Of a stretch of DNA of 64,000 nt, positions 8,966 through 17,322 are shown piece after piece (the stretch's first letter is position 1; each line of letters opens with the position of its first letter). The notes under the pieces are model-generated. The model ran no database searches, was not told where the DNA came from, and was given only the letters and a program-made list of their open reading frames with translations. Origin of the DNA: CAIXSC01 sp046349935 (GTDB taxonomy: Bacteria > Planctomycetota > Planctomycetia > Pirellulales > Pirellulaceae). The DNA lies in contig JAXMBK010000016.1 of NCBI GenBank assembly GCA_046349935.1, forward strand, positions 114,810 through 178,809, written 5' to 3'. Made by a program: the position numbers and the translations under genes.

Positions 8966-9095
8966 GGAGCGCGGAAACCTCTGAGCCTCCAGGACCGAAG
9001 CCCTGGGACGACTACGAACAGGGTAAACAGGTGACGGACCGCCTCAAGGCCCGCTATCCTATCGCGCGACTCGCCCCTTTTGCAGGAGCCTCGGG

Positions 9096-11039
9096 ATGGC
9101 CGCAACGCTTTTCACCTCTTTCCACCGCTTCACGCCCTCGGTTCTCTCGCTCCTGCTGTCGGCGTCAAGCCTTGCTTTTTGCGCAGCGCCGCCCGTCCAA
9201 GCCGCTCCGCCGTCGCTCGTCGACCAGCCGCCCAACACCTGGGTGCTCCGCACGCCGCTCGCCGGCGGCATCCCCTCGCCGCGACTCGGTTACGAAGGGG
9301 CCTGCGTCTGGGCGCCTCGCGCCGGACGGCTCGTCCGCTATGGCGGTCACAACCAAGGCGGCGGCGGCGAGCAAGGCGCGGAAGTCTGGTCGTGCGATCT
9401 CGAATCGGGCCGCTGGACGCTCCACGAACCGAACACGTCTCCCCCCGGCGTCTGTTGCAATGCTCAAAATGTCTTCGACCCCGTCCATGACAGATATGTG
9501 AGGTTTCCGTTTTTCAGCGGCAGTCACGGCTGGCAATGGTCGCGTGAGCTTTACCTCAATGATTCCTCCGTCTGGACTTACGACCTGACCGCGAACTGCT
9601 GGCGAAACATGCGACCGCTCCCCGCCCCGCGGCTCGCCCCCTACCGCTGCGCTTCGTGGGATACCGACGAGCGAATCGTCGTGGTCTTCGGCGGCGAAGG
9701 AAGCCGCGAAGGAACGCTGATCTATGATCCGGCGCGCAACGAGTGGCGTTGGCCCAAGCCGCAGGTCGAGCCGGCGCCGCGCAGCGGCGGCAACATGGCG
9801 TACGACGCAGCACGAAAACTGCATGTCCTGTTCGGCTCGCAATTCGACGACGACGCGCACACCTGGACCTACGATGTGCGTAAGAACGAGTGGCGAGACA
9901 CGCAGCCCGCTGTGCAACCGCCGACCAACAAGAACGACGCCGTGCTGACCTACGACCCACACAGCCGCCAAGTACTCGCGATTGTCAAACTCACCACCGG
10001 CGTCGACGATTCGGCAGCGCATGAATTACAGACCTGGGCCTACGACGCCGGCGCGAACCAGTGGCGGCGGCTCGCGCCGACCGCCGAACCAACTCCCTCC
10101 GGCAATCGGGCCCGCAATCTGACCTTCGCCCCGGAACTCAACCTGGCCATCCTCGAAAACTGTCCCAGCAAACCGCGCGAACAGCAGGTGTGGACGTATC
10201 GGCTGACGGCCGCGAGTCCAGCGGCCCCTCCGCCTCCCGCCGCCGCGCTGCCCATCGTCGTCGACGGAGTCGCTTCGGTCTTGTCCGAGCGGCAAATCGA
10301 ACTGACTTGGACGCCGCCGACGATCGAAGGGGTTCGCGGCTATGTGGTGGAACGAGCGGCGGTCGAGGTCTATAGCGACGATCAACTAAAGCGACTCAAG
10401 CAACGAACGGCGCCGCTGGAACAACCGGTGGTCGGGGCCTTGCGACGCATCGGCCCGTTTCGGCCTTTGAACGCCGCCCCGCTCGTCGAACCGCGCTTCG
10501 TCGACTCGACGATCGACTTGGCTCAGCCGAGCCGCTTCGGTCCCGCCGACGAACAGGCTTCCCCGGAGACGGAGTTCGTCTTCGATCGCTCGCTTCCCGC
10601 CGATCAAGTCGATCCCGACGGCCGGCCTTACCAACGCGGCGTGTACGCCTATTGCGTGCGCGTGGTCCATCGAGACGGCGAACTCAGCGGCCCCTCGCCG
10701 CCGCTCTTCACGATCCCCTCGTCGCCGCAGCAGGTCTTCAGTCGCGAAGTCGAGACGGCTTGCGACCTCAAGTGGCAGCCGAATCCCGAACGCGGCATCG
10801 TCGGCTATCGCATCTACCGGATGGACGGTCGCTACGACAAAGACCCCGTCTCGCGACTCACCACCACACCGCTCGCCGCTGCCGAATACCGCGACGAGTC
10901 GGCAGGAAAGTCGGCGCGACGCTATTACGTGGTCGCCGTCGACGCGCTGGGACAAGAAGGGTTTCCGTCGTCTCCTGTCTGGCACCGCCGGGAATGGCGC
11001 GAATTCTACGTGCCGTTCACCGGGGAGTGGCACCAGTAG
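9096..11039 (+). CDS. Secreted Kelch-repeat protein with fibronectin III-like region
   Basis: About 647 residues with a signal peptide ending near APPVQA. Residues ~45-385 contain Kelch-type blades (RLVRYGGHNQGGGG, RIVVVFGGEGSREGTLIYDP, KLHVLFGSQFDDDAHTWTYD) that would build a beta-propeller. Residues ~390-640 contain two segments typical of fibronectin type III modules (IELTWTPPTIEGVRGYVVER and DLKWQPNPERGIVGYRIYRM). An AGGAG-type Shine-Dalgarno sequence lies just upstream. No catalytic residues are apparent, so a carbohydrate- or protein-binding surface role is plausible. The 3' end overlaps a minus-strand small frame by 23 bases. Confidence 0.8.
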   Translation: MAATLFTSFHRFTPSVLSLLLSASSLAFCAAPPVQAAPPSLVDQPPNTWVLRTPLAGGIPSPRLGYEGACVWAPRAGRLVRYGGHNQGGGGEQGAEVWSCDLESGRWTLHEPNTSPPGVCCNAQNVFDPVHDRYVRFPFFSGSHGWQWSRELYLNDSSVWTYDLTANCWRNMRPLPAPRLAPYRCASWDTDERIVVVFGGEGSREGTLIYDPARNEWRWPKPQVEPAPRSGGNMAYDAARKLHVLFGSQFDDDAHTWTYDVRKNEWRDTQPAVQPPTNKNDAVLTYDPHSRQVLAIVKLTTGVDDSAAHELQTWAYDAGANQWRRLAPTAEPTPSGNRARNLTFAPELNLAILENCPSKPREQQVWTYRLTAASPAAPPPPAAALPIVVDGVASVLSERQIELTWTPPTIEGVRGYVVERAAVEVYSDDQLKRLKQRTAPLEQPVVGALRRIGPFRPLNAAPLVEPRFVDSTIDLAQPSRFGPADEQASPETEFVFDRSLPADQVDPDGRPYQRGVYAYCVRVVHRDGELSGPSPPLFTIPSSPQQVFSREVETACDLKWQPNPERGIVGYRIYRMDGRYDKDPVSRLTTTPLAAAEYRDESAGKSARRYYVVAVDALGQEGFPSSPVWHRREWREFYVPFTGEWHQ

Positions 11040-11283
11040 CGTTGGCGACGCCGCTGAGTACGCCGGCGGCGACAAGCAGCCTCTGCCGCGGCGTGTGCGC
11101 CGCGTCGTAAAGCCGGTCCGCCCACTCCCAACCTCGAACCTTCGCCAGCGATTCAGAGAACTCGCTCAAGATCATCTCGCTCCGCGCCGGCGTTCGACAT
11201 GGTCGCGATCGAGGGCGTGGGCCGTCGCTGGCGGCCAACCAAGAAAAAAAGCGATCAATACGATCACAGTCGATGCGAAGCAT
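11017..11283 (-). CDS. Small hypothetical protein, possibly a remnant
   Basis: An 88-codon frame whose second half (MILSEFSESLAKV, WEWADRLYDAAHTPRQRLL) has natural composition and codon choice, while the first ~35 residues are less convincing; translation may begin at the internal ATG at residue 37. It lies downstream of, and in the same direction as, the DUF4349 lipoprotein gene, with about 90 bases between. Its end overlaps the Kelch protein by 23 bases on the other strand. No family is recognised. It could be a small real protein or the surviving 3' end of a lost gene. Confidence 0.35.
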   Translation of the reverse strand: MLRIDCDRIDRFFSWLAASDGPRPRSRPCRTPARSEMILSEFSESLAKVRGWEWADRLYDAAHTPRQRLLVAAGVLSGVANATGATPR

Positions 11284-11372
11284 TTCGGAAGGTCAGCCTC
11301 TTGTCGTCGAAACATGATGGCTCTGGATGAAACGTCGCGTTGCACTGGGCTGGAAAGGGGCGGTCGGCAACG

Positions 11373-12269
11373 TCAGCGACTCTTCGCTGCGTAACGAGCA
11401 AGAGCCAAACGTCGGACGACATAGTATCCGACCGCCCCCGCGGCGGGAAACAAGAGCCAGGGGACGACGGCGACGAGGATGAACGAGGCGCCTTGCAAGA
11501 ACAAAGCCAGCCGCTCCCACGAGGTGCTCCAGACTTGCGCCAGTTTTTCGAAGTAGGTCAGGGGCGGCGGTAGAGGCGGCGGCGACGGTTGGGCTTCCAC
11601 CACGGTCACCACCAACGTCGCCAAGTCGGTGAGATCCTTGAGCATCGCTGCTCGTCCTTGAGCCGTCTCGATCTCGCCGCGCACTCGAGTCAACTCGCGC
11701 TCGATCGTCAGCACTTCCTCCAACCGGCCCGTGGCGTCGGCGAGCAGCTTGAGCAGTCGCTCTTCCTCCCTTTGTTTGTTGCGAATTCGCGACTCCAAGT
11801 CGGCATAGTCGGCCGTCACATCGTCGGCGCTCGTCTTGGTCGAACGCACGTCTCCGAGCTTTCGTAGGTCGGCTAGCAGAGCCGCAAAGCGTTCCGTCGG
11901 CACTCGCAACGTCCAAGTTCCATTTCGCGAGGGAAGCCCGCGTGAATCCTCCAGCGCGGCAGCCGCTTTGCCGCCGCTGATGTTCGATGAGAAAACGAAT
12001 CCTCCCTGTGCGTGCACGGCGTCTTCAATTCGTTTGGGCAGCGGATCGAAATCTTCTACTTCCAAGGACAGCTCGCCGCGCCGGATGACGCGCCGAGCCG
12101 CCATAACCTGCTCGGACGCGCCCGTTTCGTCGGCCTGCTCTCCCGCCTGACTGGTCGTGGTCGCATTGCTGCGAGCGGCCAGGGAGTTGGGCAGCGATCC
12201 CTCCTCTCTGCCGCAGCCAATCACGAAGGCCAAAAATCCCGTGACGAGTATCCAACGAGTCGGCGACAT
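11373..12269 (-). CDS. DUF4349 domain lipoprotein
   Basis: About 298 residues beginning with a lipoprotein signal (LAFVIGCGREEG, Cys about residue 19). It then has the DUF4349 layout: RRVIRRGELSLEVEDF strand region, a GGFVFSSNISGG motif, LRVPTERFAALLADLRKLG, a long coiled coil (ADLESRIRNKQREEERLLKL onward), and a C-terminal transmembrane helix with basic tail (LARYAAKSR). The protein is therefore anchored at both ends or spans the inner membrane. The family's function is not established. The upstream membrane-protein gene ends 20 bases earlier, so the two are probably co-transcribed. Confidence 0.88.
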   Translation of the reverse strand: MSPTRWILVTGFLAFVIGCGREEGSLPNSLAARSNATTTSQAGEQADETGASEQVMAARRVIRRGELSLEVEDFDPLPKRIEDAVHAQGGFVFSSNISGGKAAAALEDSRGLPSRNGTWTLRVPTERFAALLADLRKLGDVRSTKTSADDVTADYADLESRIRNKQREEERLLKLLADATGRLEEVLTIERELTRVRGEIETAQGRAAMLKDLTDLATLVVTVVEAQPSPPPLPPPLTYFEKLAQVWSTSWERLALFLQGASFILVAVVPWLLFPAAGAVGYYVVRRLALARYAAKSR

Positions 12270-12288
12270 GGATGGGCTCTCTTTTCCG

Positions 12289-12705
12289 CTAAGGTTGCGG
12301 CGCGAATTCGATGCATTCGATCAATTGGCTCGCGAGTAATGCGACCTTCCAATCTGAGTCTCCCTCGCATTGCCGTAACGCCGGCAACAGCATTTCCGCC
12401 AGCGCGGGATCGACCGGTTGGTTGGGATTCGAAAGGAAGGTCTGCTCCAACTGCTCGAGCGTCGTCAAACGCGTCGCCGAATCGCCGGCGTAGAGCGCAT
12501 GGAGAACCGACGCCATGCCGGCCGAAGCGAGCCCCGCCATTCCCAGGGAAAAGCCCACCGAGGCGACCGGCGCCAACAGGCCGACTGCCACGAACGCGGA
12601 CACGGCCGCTCCGGCGATGAACGAGCCAGTCATCAGCAGCAATACGAACGCCCAGCGCATGATCCGCCAAGCCCACCGCGACTTTGTTTGCGATTCACCG
12701 TTCAT
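12289..12705 (-). CDS. Small membrane protein of unknown function
   Basis: About 138 residues from the ATG at MNGESQTKSRWAW, which has AAGGCGG upstream; a longer frame exists but lacks such a site. Two hydrophobic helices at ~15-70 (IMRWAFVLLLMTGSFIAG and the following Ala/Gly-rich stretch) precede a soluble C-terminal region. That region (TTLEQLEQTFLSNPNQPVDP, LLPALRQCEGDSDWKVALLA) looks helical and HEAT-like. It precedes the DUF4349 gene by 20 bases and probably forms an operon with it. Function unknown. Confidence 0.7.
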   Translation of the reverse strand: MNGESQTKSRWAWRIMRWAFVLLLMTGSFIAGAAVSAFVAVGLLAPVASVGFSLGMAGLASAGMASVLHALYAGDSATRLTTLEQLEQTFLSNPNQPVDPALAEMLLPALRQCEGDSDWKVALLASQLIECIEFAPQP

Positions 12706-12869
12706 CCGCCTTGCTCCGGTAAGACGTACGAGTCTTCCCGGCCGCCGAATATTCCCAACGCCAACGCCGTTTTGCGACTCGCCTTGCGACATCGCCTCCG
12801 GAACGTCAAGTTGTAGACCGTTCGCCTCGCGTCGCTCGACGCCTTTCTGAATTGTTCCACGGAGTTGGC

Positions 12870-13337
12870 ATGCAAACTGAGTTTCTGCGCGAGGCGATTC
12901 GCCTCTCGATCGAGAAGATGGAGGCAGGGCAGGGGGGGCCGTTCGGCGCGATCGTGGTTCGCGACGGTCAGGTAATCGGACGAGGTTGGAACCAAGTTAC
13001 GACGACCAACGACCCGACCGCTCACGCTGAAGTCGTCGCCATCCGCGACGCTTGCCGGTCGCTCGGCGACTTCGTTCTCACGAACTGCGACATCTACTGC
13101 AGTTGCGAACCATGCCCAATGTGCCTCGCCGCCATCTACTGGTCACGACTGGAGCGAGTCTATTTCGCCGCTCGCTGCCCCGACGCCGCCGCCGCTGGCT
13201 TCGACGACGGCGAGATCTATTCTGAGTTATCCAAACCGTGGGGCGAGCGAAAGCTGTTCAACGAGCAGGCACTGCGCGACGAAGCCAACGAAGCCTTTCG
13301 GCGCTGGGAGAAAAAGTCAGATCGCATCAAATACTAG
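12870..13337 (+). CDS. Nucleoside/guanine deaminase family protein
   Basis: About 155 residues from the ATG at MQTEFLREAIRLS. It has the cytidine/deoxycytidylate deaminase fold with all zinc-site elements: HAE (PTAHAEVVAIRDAC, proton-shuttling glutamate) and PCxxC (CSCEPCPMCLAAIYW). The ending (WGERKLFNEQALRDEANEAF) resembles GuaD-type guanine deaminases, which convert guanine to xanthine in purine salvage; tRNA adenosine deaminases differ in this region. It is single-domain and cytoplasmic. It stands divergent from the DUF4349 operon. Confidence 0.88.
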   Translation: MQTEFLREAIRLSIEKMEAGQGGPFGAIVVRDGQVIGRGWNQVTTTNDPTAHAEVVAIRDACRSLGDFVLTNCDIYCSCEPCPMCLAAIYWSRLERVYFAARCPDAAAAGFDDGEIYSELSKPWGERKLFNEQALRDEANEAFRRWEKKSDRIKY

Positions 13338-13355
13338 CAAGAGCCTACGCCCAAA

Positions 13356-13414
13356 GTAGTGGACCGCTCCGTCGGTCCAACTCATCTGTAGTGGACCGCT
13401 CCGTCGGTCCAACT
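13356..13414. repeat. Second intergenic repeat family, two direct copies
   Basis: Two identical 27-base copies (13356-13382 and 13388-13414) begin GTAGTGGACCGCTCCGTCGG. Each contains an inverted repeat, TGGACC-8-GGTCCA. A related dyad, TGGATCG-CGGAG-CGATCCA, follows at about 13455-13473. All lie between the deaminase and acyltransferase genes, with no coding frame across them. Confidence 0.8.
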
Positions 13415-13495
13415 TGCTTGCTTTCACCTTGTCAACTTGCTCTGTTGGTCCGGCGTTGGATCGCGGAGCGATCCACGACGATCCACACTCCATCC

Positions 13496-14764
13496 ATGAC
13501 TGACGTTAAACCGATCCTCGCACCGCTTACCAGCATTCGCTTTCTCGCGGCGCTGCACATTCTGCTGTTTCACGTGTCAGAAGGGGAGCGCGTTCCCGAG
13601 CTCTCGGGGCAGACGCCGCTGTTCTCGCTGTTTCGCGAGTTGCCGATCTGGCTGATGAACATCCTGCATCGCGGGTATTGCTCCACAAGCCTTTTCTTCC
13701 TGCTCTCGGGAGTGGTGCTCGCCTATCTGTATCTGGACGCGGCCGGTCGACTCACGGTCGCGCCGCGCGAGTTCCTCGTCGCGCGATTCGTGCGACTCTA
13801 TCCATTCCATATGGCCGTCCTGGCGCTGCTGGCGATCATTGTCCTACCTCTTTCGCTCTTGGGCTGGTTGATGAATCCCGAAGCGGTCGCGCGAGCCACG
13901 CCGTTGGGAACGCCGCCCGCTTTCTTCGGCTTCGAGATCCCCTTCCCGCTGTATCAACTGATCGGACTCGTCCTCAACGCGTTGCTTGTGCAGGCGTGGT
14001 TCCCGGAGTACGCACTGTCAGGCAACTTTGCGACCTGGGCGCTGTCGACGGTTGTCTTCTTCTACGTGATGTTTCCCGTGGTCGCTCCGCGTGCGGCACG
14101 GCTGACGCGTCCCCTGCAATGGGCGCTGCTCGCGGTTCTGCCGCTGGTCGCTCTCATTCCCACTTTGATCTACATGAAGTTCGCCGATCCGCCCGCGGGA
14201 CTCACCGTCGCCAGCGAGTTTCTATTTCGCTGCCCGCTGTTGTGGCTGCCGCACTTCTTGATGGGGATTCTGGTGACGCGCGTCGCCGGACTGACGCGCC
14301 ATGGCGGTGCGCCTTCGACGCTGTCGCGACGACCGAGCCTTGGCGACGCCGCGGCCGTTTTGGCGCTGTTGGCGATGGCGATCCCCGACGCGACGTGGTC
14401 CGAATGGCTGCAACTGGGCGAGTGGCGGCCTAACTTCCTCTTGCGGCATGGACTGCTGGCGCCGCTGTTCATCGTCCTGACCTACGATCTGGCTCGCGGT
14501 CGCGGCCTCCTCGCCTGGGCGTTGTCGGCCAGTTTGCTCAAGACGCTGGGCGCGACCAGCTTCTCCATCTTCATTCTGCAACCGCTGTTTATGTTGCTGG
14601 CCGTCGGCGTCGCCCTGATTCCCATCCCGGCCTGGTTGCGACTGGCCCTGATCGTCGCCGTTACGGCCGTCGTCTCGTGGCTCGCCGACCGCTACCTCGA
14701 CCAACCGCTCTCGAACTGGGCGCGGCGGCGCTGGCGCCCTGCGACTCCATCACAAACTGCATGA
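13496..14764 (+). CDS. Acyltransferase 3 family membrane protein
   Basis: About 422 residues from the ATG at MTDVKPILAPLTSIRFLAAL; the upstream open frame runs through the repeats. It has the acyltransferase-3 (OafA/NodX) layout of about ten helices, with the catalytic histidine in the first helix (ALHILLFHVSEG) and arginine-rich RFVRLYPFHMAVLAL. The last helix ends SWLADRYLDQPLSNW, the usual 'rpls.w' ending of the family. Such proteins O-acylate glycans or lipids across the inner membrane. The last 104 bases overlap the convergent LysR gene. Confidence 0.9.
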   Translation: MTDVKPILAPLTSIRFLAALHILLFHVSEGERVPELSGQTPLFSLFRELPIWLMNILHRGYCSTSLFFLLSGVVLAYLYLDAAGRLTVAPREFLVARFVRLYPFHMAVLALLAIIVLPLSLLGWLMNPEAVARATPLGTPPAFFGFEIPFPLYQLIGLVLNALLVQAWFPEYALSGNFATWALSTVVFFYVMFPVVAPRAARLTRPLQWALLAVLPLVALIPTLIYMKFADPPAGLTVASEFLFRCPLLWLPHFLMGILVTRVAGLTRHGGAPSTLSRRPSLGDAAAVLALLAMAIPDATWSEWLQLGEWRPNFLLRHGLLAPLFIVLTYDLARGRGLLAWALSASLLKTLGATSFSIFILQPLFMLLAVGVALIPIPAWLRLALIVAVTAVVSWLADRYLDQPLSNWARRRWRPATPSQTA

Positions 14765-15635
14765 AGGCCTGCACGAGTTCGGTCGTTTTCTCTCCTTTGC
14801 GACGCAAGATTCCCGAGTCGATGCGACGCACGGGATCGCGTAGCGGGCGGTCTTGAATGCGCCTTCCCCGCGTGACCGCCCCGGAAGGATGCAAAGGCAC
14901 GAGCGCCGCTCCCAGTCGCGCTTCGACCATGCGGACGACGAGGTCGGTGTTGGTCGCCTCCATCTCCACTTGGGGCGTCAGGCCCGCTTGGCGAAAGGCT
15001 TCCATCACATGCGTCCGCCCCGTCGATCCGGGCTCGTACACGATCAAGGGAAACTCGGCTGCTTGTCGCAATGTCACGGCCGACGACCGCAATAGCGGGT
15101 GGCCGGGAGCGGCGATGAGTCGCCAGTCCATCGAGAAGAGGTGCGTGTACTCTAAGTCGGGGGAGATATCGAGCGGCGCGGCGACGCCCAGATCAAGCTC
15201 CGGGTCGTCCAACAGCGCTTGCTCGATGTCCTGCTCCTTTCGCGCCAACAAGCGGACGCGCACGTCAGGCCGCCTCTGGTGGAAGCGCACGACGGCGTCG
15301 ATCAACGAATAGGCGATCAAGTACTGGCTGGCGACCACGCGGATCTCCCGCGAAGTCGGCTGTTGGAAAAGTTCGCGCAATCCATCCGCTTGTTCCAGAA
15401 GCGACACAGCCCTCGGCAGCAGCAGCTTTCCTGCAGAAGTTAGCGGCGTGCCGCGGCGGACTCCGCGGCACTTCTTGTACAGCTCGGCGCCCAACCGCTG
15501 CTCAAGCGCAATCAGCCGATTACGCACTCCCTGTTCCGTAATCATCAGCGACTCGGCCGCCTCGCGCAGGCTGCCGCGACGCGCCAGCTCGACGAAGGCT
15601 GACAATTGATCCGTGGACAGCGACAAGTCTGGCAT
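14661..15635 (-). CDS. LysR family transcriptional regulator
   Basis: About 324 residues. Winged helix-turn-helix at ~5-65 (LSAFVELARRGSLREAAESL, ITEQGVRNRLIALEQRLG), linker helix, then a periplasmic-binding-protein-like effector domain (EIRVVASQYLIAYSLIDAVV to GAALVPLHPS). It resembles CysB/Cbl-like and YhaJ-type regulators only in general form. The C-terminal ~35 residues are a basic, low-complexity tail read antisense to the end of the acyltransferase gene. It is divergent from the secreted 481-residue protein; that gene and itself are the obvious candidate targets. Ligand unknown. Confidence 0.9.
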   Translation of the reverse strand: MPDLSLSTDQLSAFVELARRGSLREAAESLMITEQGVRNRLIALEQRLGAELYKKCRGVRRGTPLTSAGKLLLPRAVSLLEQADGLRELFQQPTSREIRVVASQYLIAYSLIDAVVRFHQRRPDVRVRLLARKEQDIEQALLDDPELDLGVAAPLDISPDLEYTHLFSMDWRLIAAPGHPLLRSSAVTLRQAAEFPLIVYEPGSTGRTHVMEAFRQAGLTPQVEMEATNTDLVVRMVEARLGAALVPLHPSGAVTRGRRIQDRPLRDPVRRIDSGILRRKGEKTTELVQAFMQFVMESQGASAAAPSSRAVGRGSGRRATRRRP

Positions 15636-15780
15636 GGCGCTTCGCCCTCTTTAAACAATGATTTCCTTGATAAGAACAAGGATAAACCATTTGTCGCTGT
15701 TTGCACGCTCGCGCTACGATCCACCTCCAGCAAGCTAGACCGCTTGTTCGAGCGAATCCGTTCATCGCAGGAGCCGTGTC

Positions 15781-17226
15781 ATGTCGAGCCGAGTTGCGGG
15801 CGTAACCAAAGCGTTGCTCACGCTGATCGTACTTCTAGGCTGGCGACACTCGCCGGCGGGACCGTTAGGCAAGTCGGCCGCCGCGGAGCGCCTTACGGTT
15901 CATGAATGGGGGACGTTCACCGTCCTCCAGGACCATGCTGGCCAGGAACTGCCGGGGATCAACATCGATGATGAACCAGTGCCGAGGTTCGTCCACAACC
16001 TCGCGCCGTACGTTCTGGCGAACGCCTTCACCTCCAACAGCCATTGGATTCAACGCATGAAGGGCGCACCGCAGCGGCACCCGCACGTCACCATGCGCCT
16101 CGAAACGCCCGTGCTCTATTTCTATCCGCCGCCGGGCGAGTCGACGCCTTTCTCGTGCGACGTCCATGTGCAGTTTCGCGGCGGATGGCTCACCGAGTTC
16201 TATCCGCGGGCGGAAGCGGAGGCGCCGGGGCTGCATGATCGGGGCTTCCGCTTCAGCGAACTCACGCCGCAGACGATCGGCGAGTTGACTTGGCGCGACT
16301 TGCAAATCGGCCAGCCCGGAACGCCGCCGGAGACCGACGAACATGTGTGGATCGCCCCCCGCAAGACACAGTCCGCTTCGCTCACCGCCGCGAGCGGCGA
16401 AAGCGAGAAGTATCTTTTCTATCGGGGCGTCGCCAACCTCCATGCGCCGCTGCGCATCGCCCGCATCGACGGAACTTCCAAACGTCAAGTGCACGCGCAC
16501 TTCACCGAGGCGATTGCGGGCGGCGGAACGGTGGACATTCGTCGAGCTTGGATCGTCTCGATCGCGGCCGACGGCTCGGTCCGCTATCAGACGCTGGGCC
16601 CCTGGAAAGTGGATCGCGATCCTCAGCGCGTGGTCGCGGAGTTCGACGCCGCAGCCGACTCGCTCCCTCTCACGGGGCTCGACGCCTTGCGCGTCGACAT
16701 GCGACGCGCCCTCGTCGCCGACGGACTTTACGAAGACGAAGCGACCGCCATGCTCGCCACTTGGGAACGAGCTTACTTTCGCAGTTCGGGCACGCGATTG
16801 TTCTTCACCGTCCCGCGCGTCTGGACCGACCTGGTCCTGCCGCTTGAGATCTCGCGTCCGGCGTCGATCGAACGCGTGATGATGGCGCGGATTGAACTCA
16901 TCACGCCCGAGCACGAACAGCTCATGGATCAACTCGCCCGACAGCCCCTCGCCGACCCAACGTGGATCGACAGACTGCCTGCGTCCGAAGCCAAAGAGCG
17001 ATTTCTCAACGGCCGCTTCGACTTCGGCGACCTCGGCGCCCCGATTCCGCCCGACTACCAGCTGTACCTCAAAATCGGCAGATTCCGCAACGCCCTACTC
17101 GTGCATCGCCAACGGCAAACGGGAAGCGTCGCTCTACAACGGTTCATCGAGCAATATCGACTGACGCCGTTCCAGGCAACGTCGACCGGCGAGACGACGG
17201 CGGTCCCCGCAACAGCCACCCGTTAG
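15781..17226 (+). CDS. Secreted planctomycete protein of unknown function (HEWGTFT type)
   Basis: About 481 residues preceded by GCAGGAGCC as ribosome binding site. A hydrophobic signal region (VTKALLTLIVLLGW) leads to ERLTVHEWGTFTVLQDHAG, a signature I associate with a conserved planctomycete family without assigned function. The rest is a soluble beta-rich protein with several aromatic and charged clusters (PVLYFYPPPGE, DVHVQFRGGWLTEFYP, WERAYFRSSGTRLFFTVPRV). No catalytic motif is recognised. The adjacent divergent LysR gene may control it. Confidence 0.7.
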   Translation: MSSRVAGVTKALLTLIVLLGWRHSPAGPLGKSAAAERLTVHEWGTFTVLQDHAGQELPGINIDDEPVPRFVHNLAPYVLANAFTSNSHWIQRMKGAPQRHPHVTMRLETPVLYFYPPPGESTPFSCDVHVQFRGGWLTEFYPRAEAEAPGLHDRGFRFSELTPQTIGELTWRDLQIGQPGTPPETDEHVWIAPRKTQSASLTAASGESEKYLFYRGVANLHAPLRIARIDGTSKRQVHAHFTEAIAGGGTVDIRRAWIVSIAADGSVRYQTLGPWKVDRDPQRVVAEFDAAADSLPLTGLDALRVDMRRALVADGLYEDEATAMLATWERAYFRSSGTRLFFTVPRVWTDLVLPLEISRPASIERVMMARIELITPEHEQLMDQLARQPLADPTWIDRLPASEAKERFLNGRFDFGDLGAPIPPDYQLYLKIGRFRNALLVHRQRQTGSVALQRFIEQYRLTPFQATSTGETTAVPATATR

Positions 17227-17322
17227 CTCGCAATTTTGCAGCCTTTCCGCGCGGGCCGAGTATAGTGTGATGAACGCAAGTCGAGGGGGATGCCCGACGA
17301 CTCATTTACTCGGAGGCTAGTC

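Noticed and set aside
17290..17322. Upstream ATG start for the STN-like protein
   Set aside because: Its GAGGGGG sequence abuts the ATG with no spacing; the ATG at 17323 has GGAGG at a normal distance and gives a better signal peptide.
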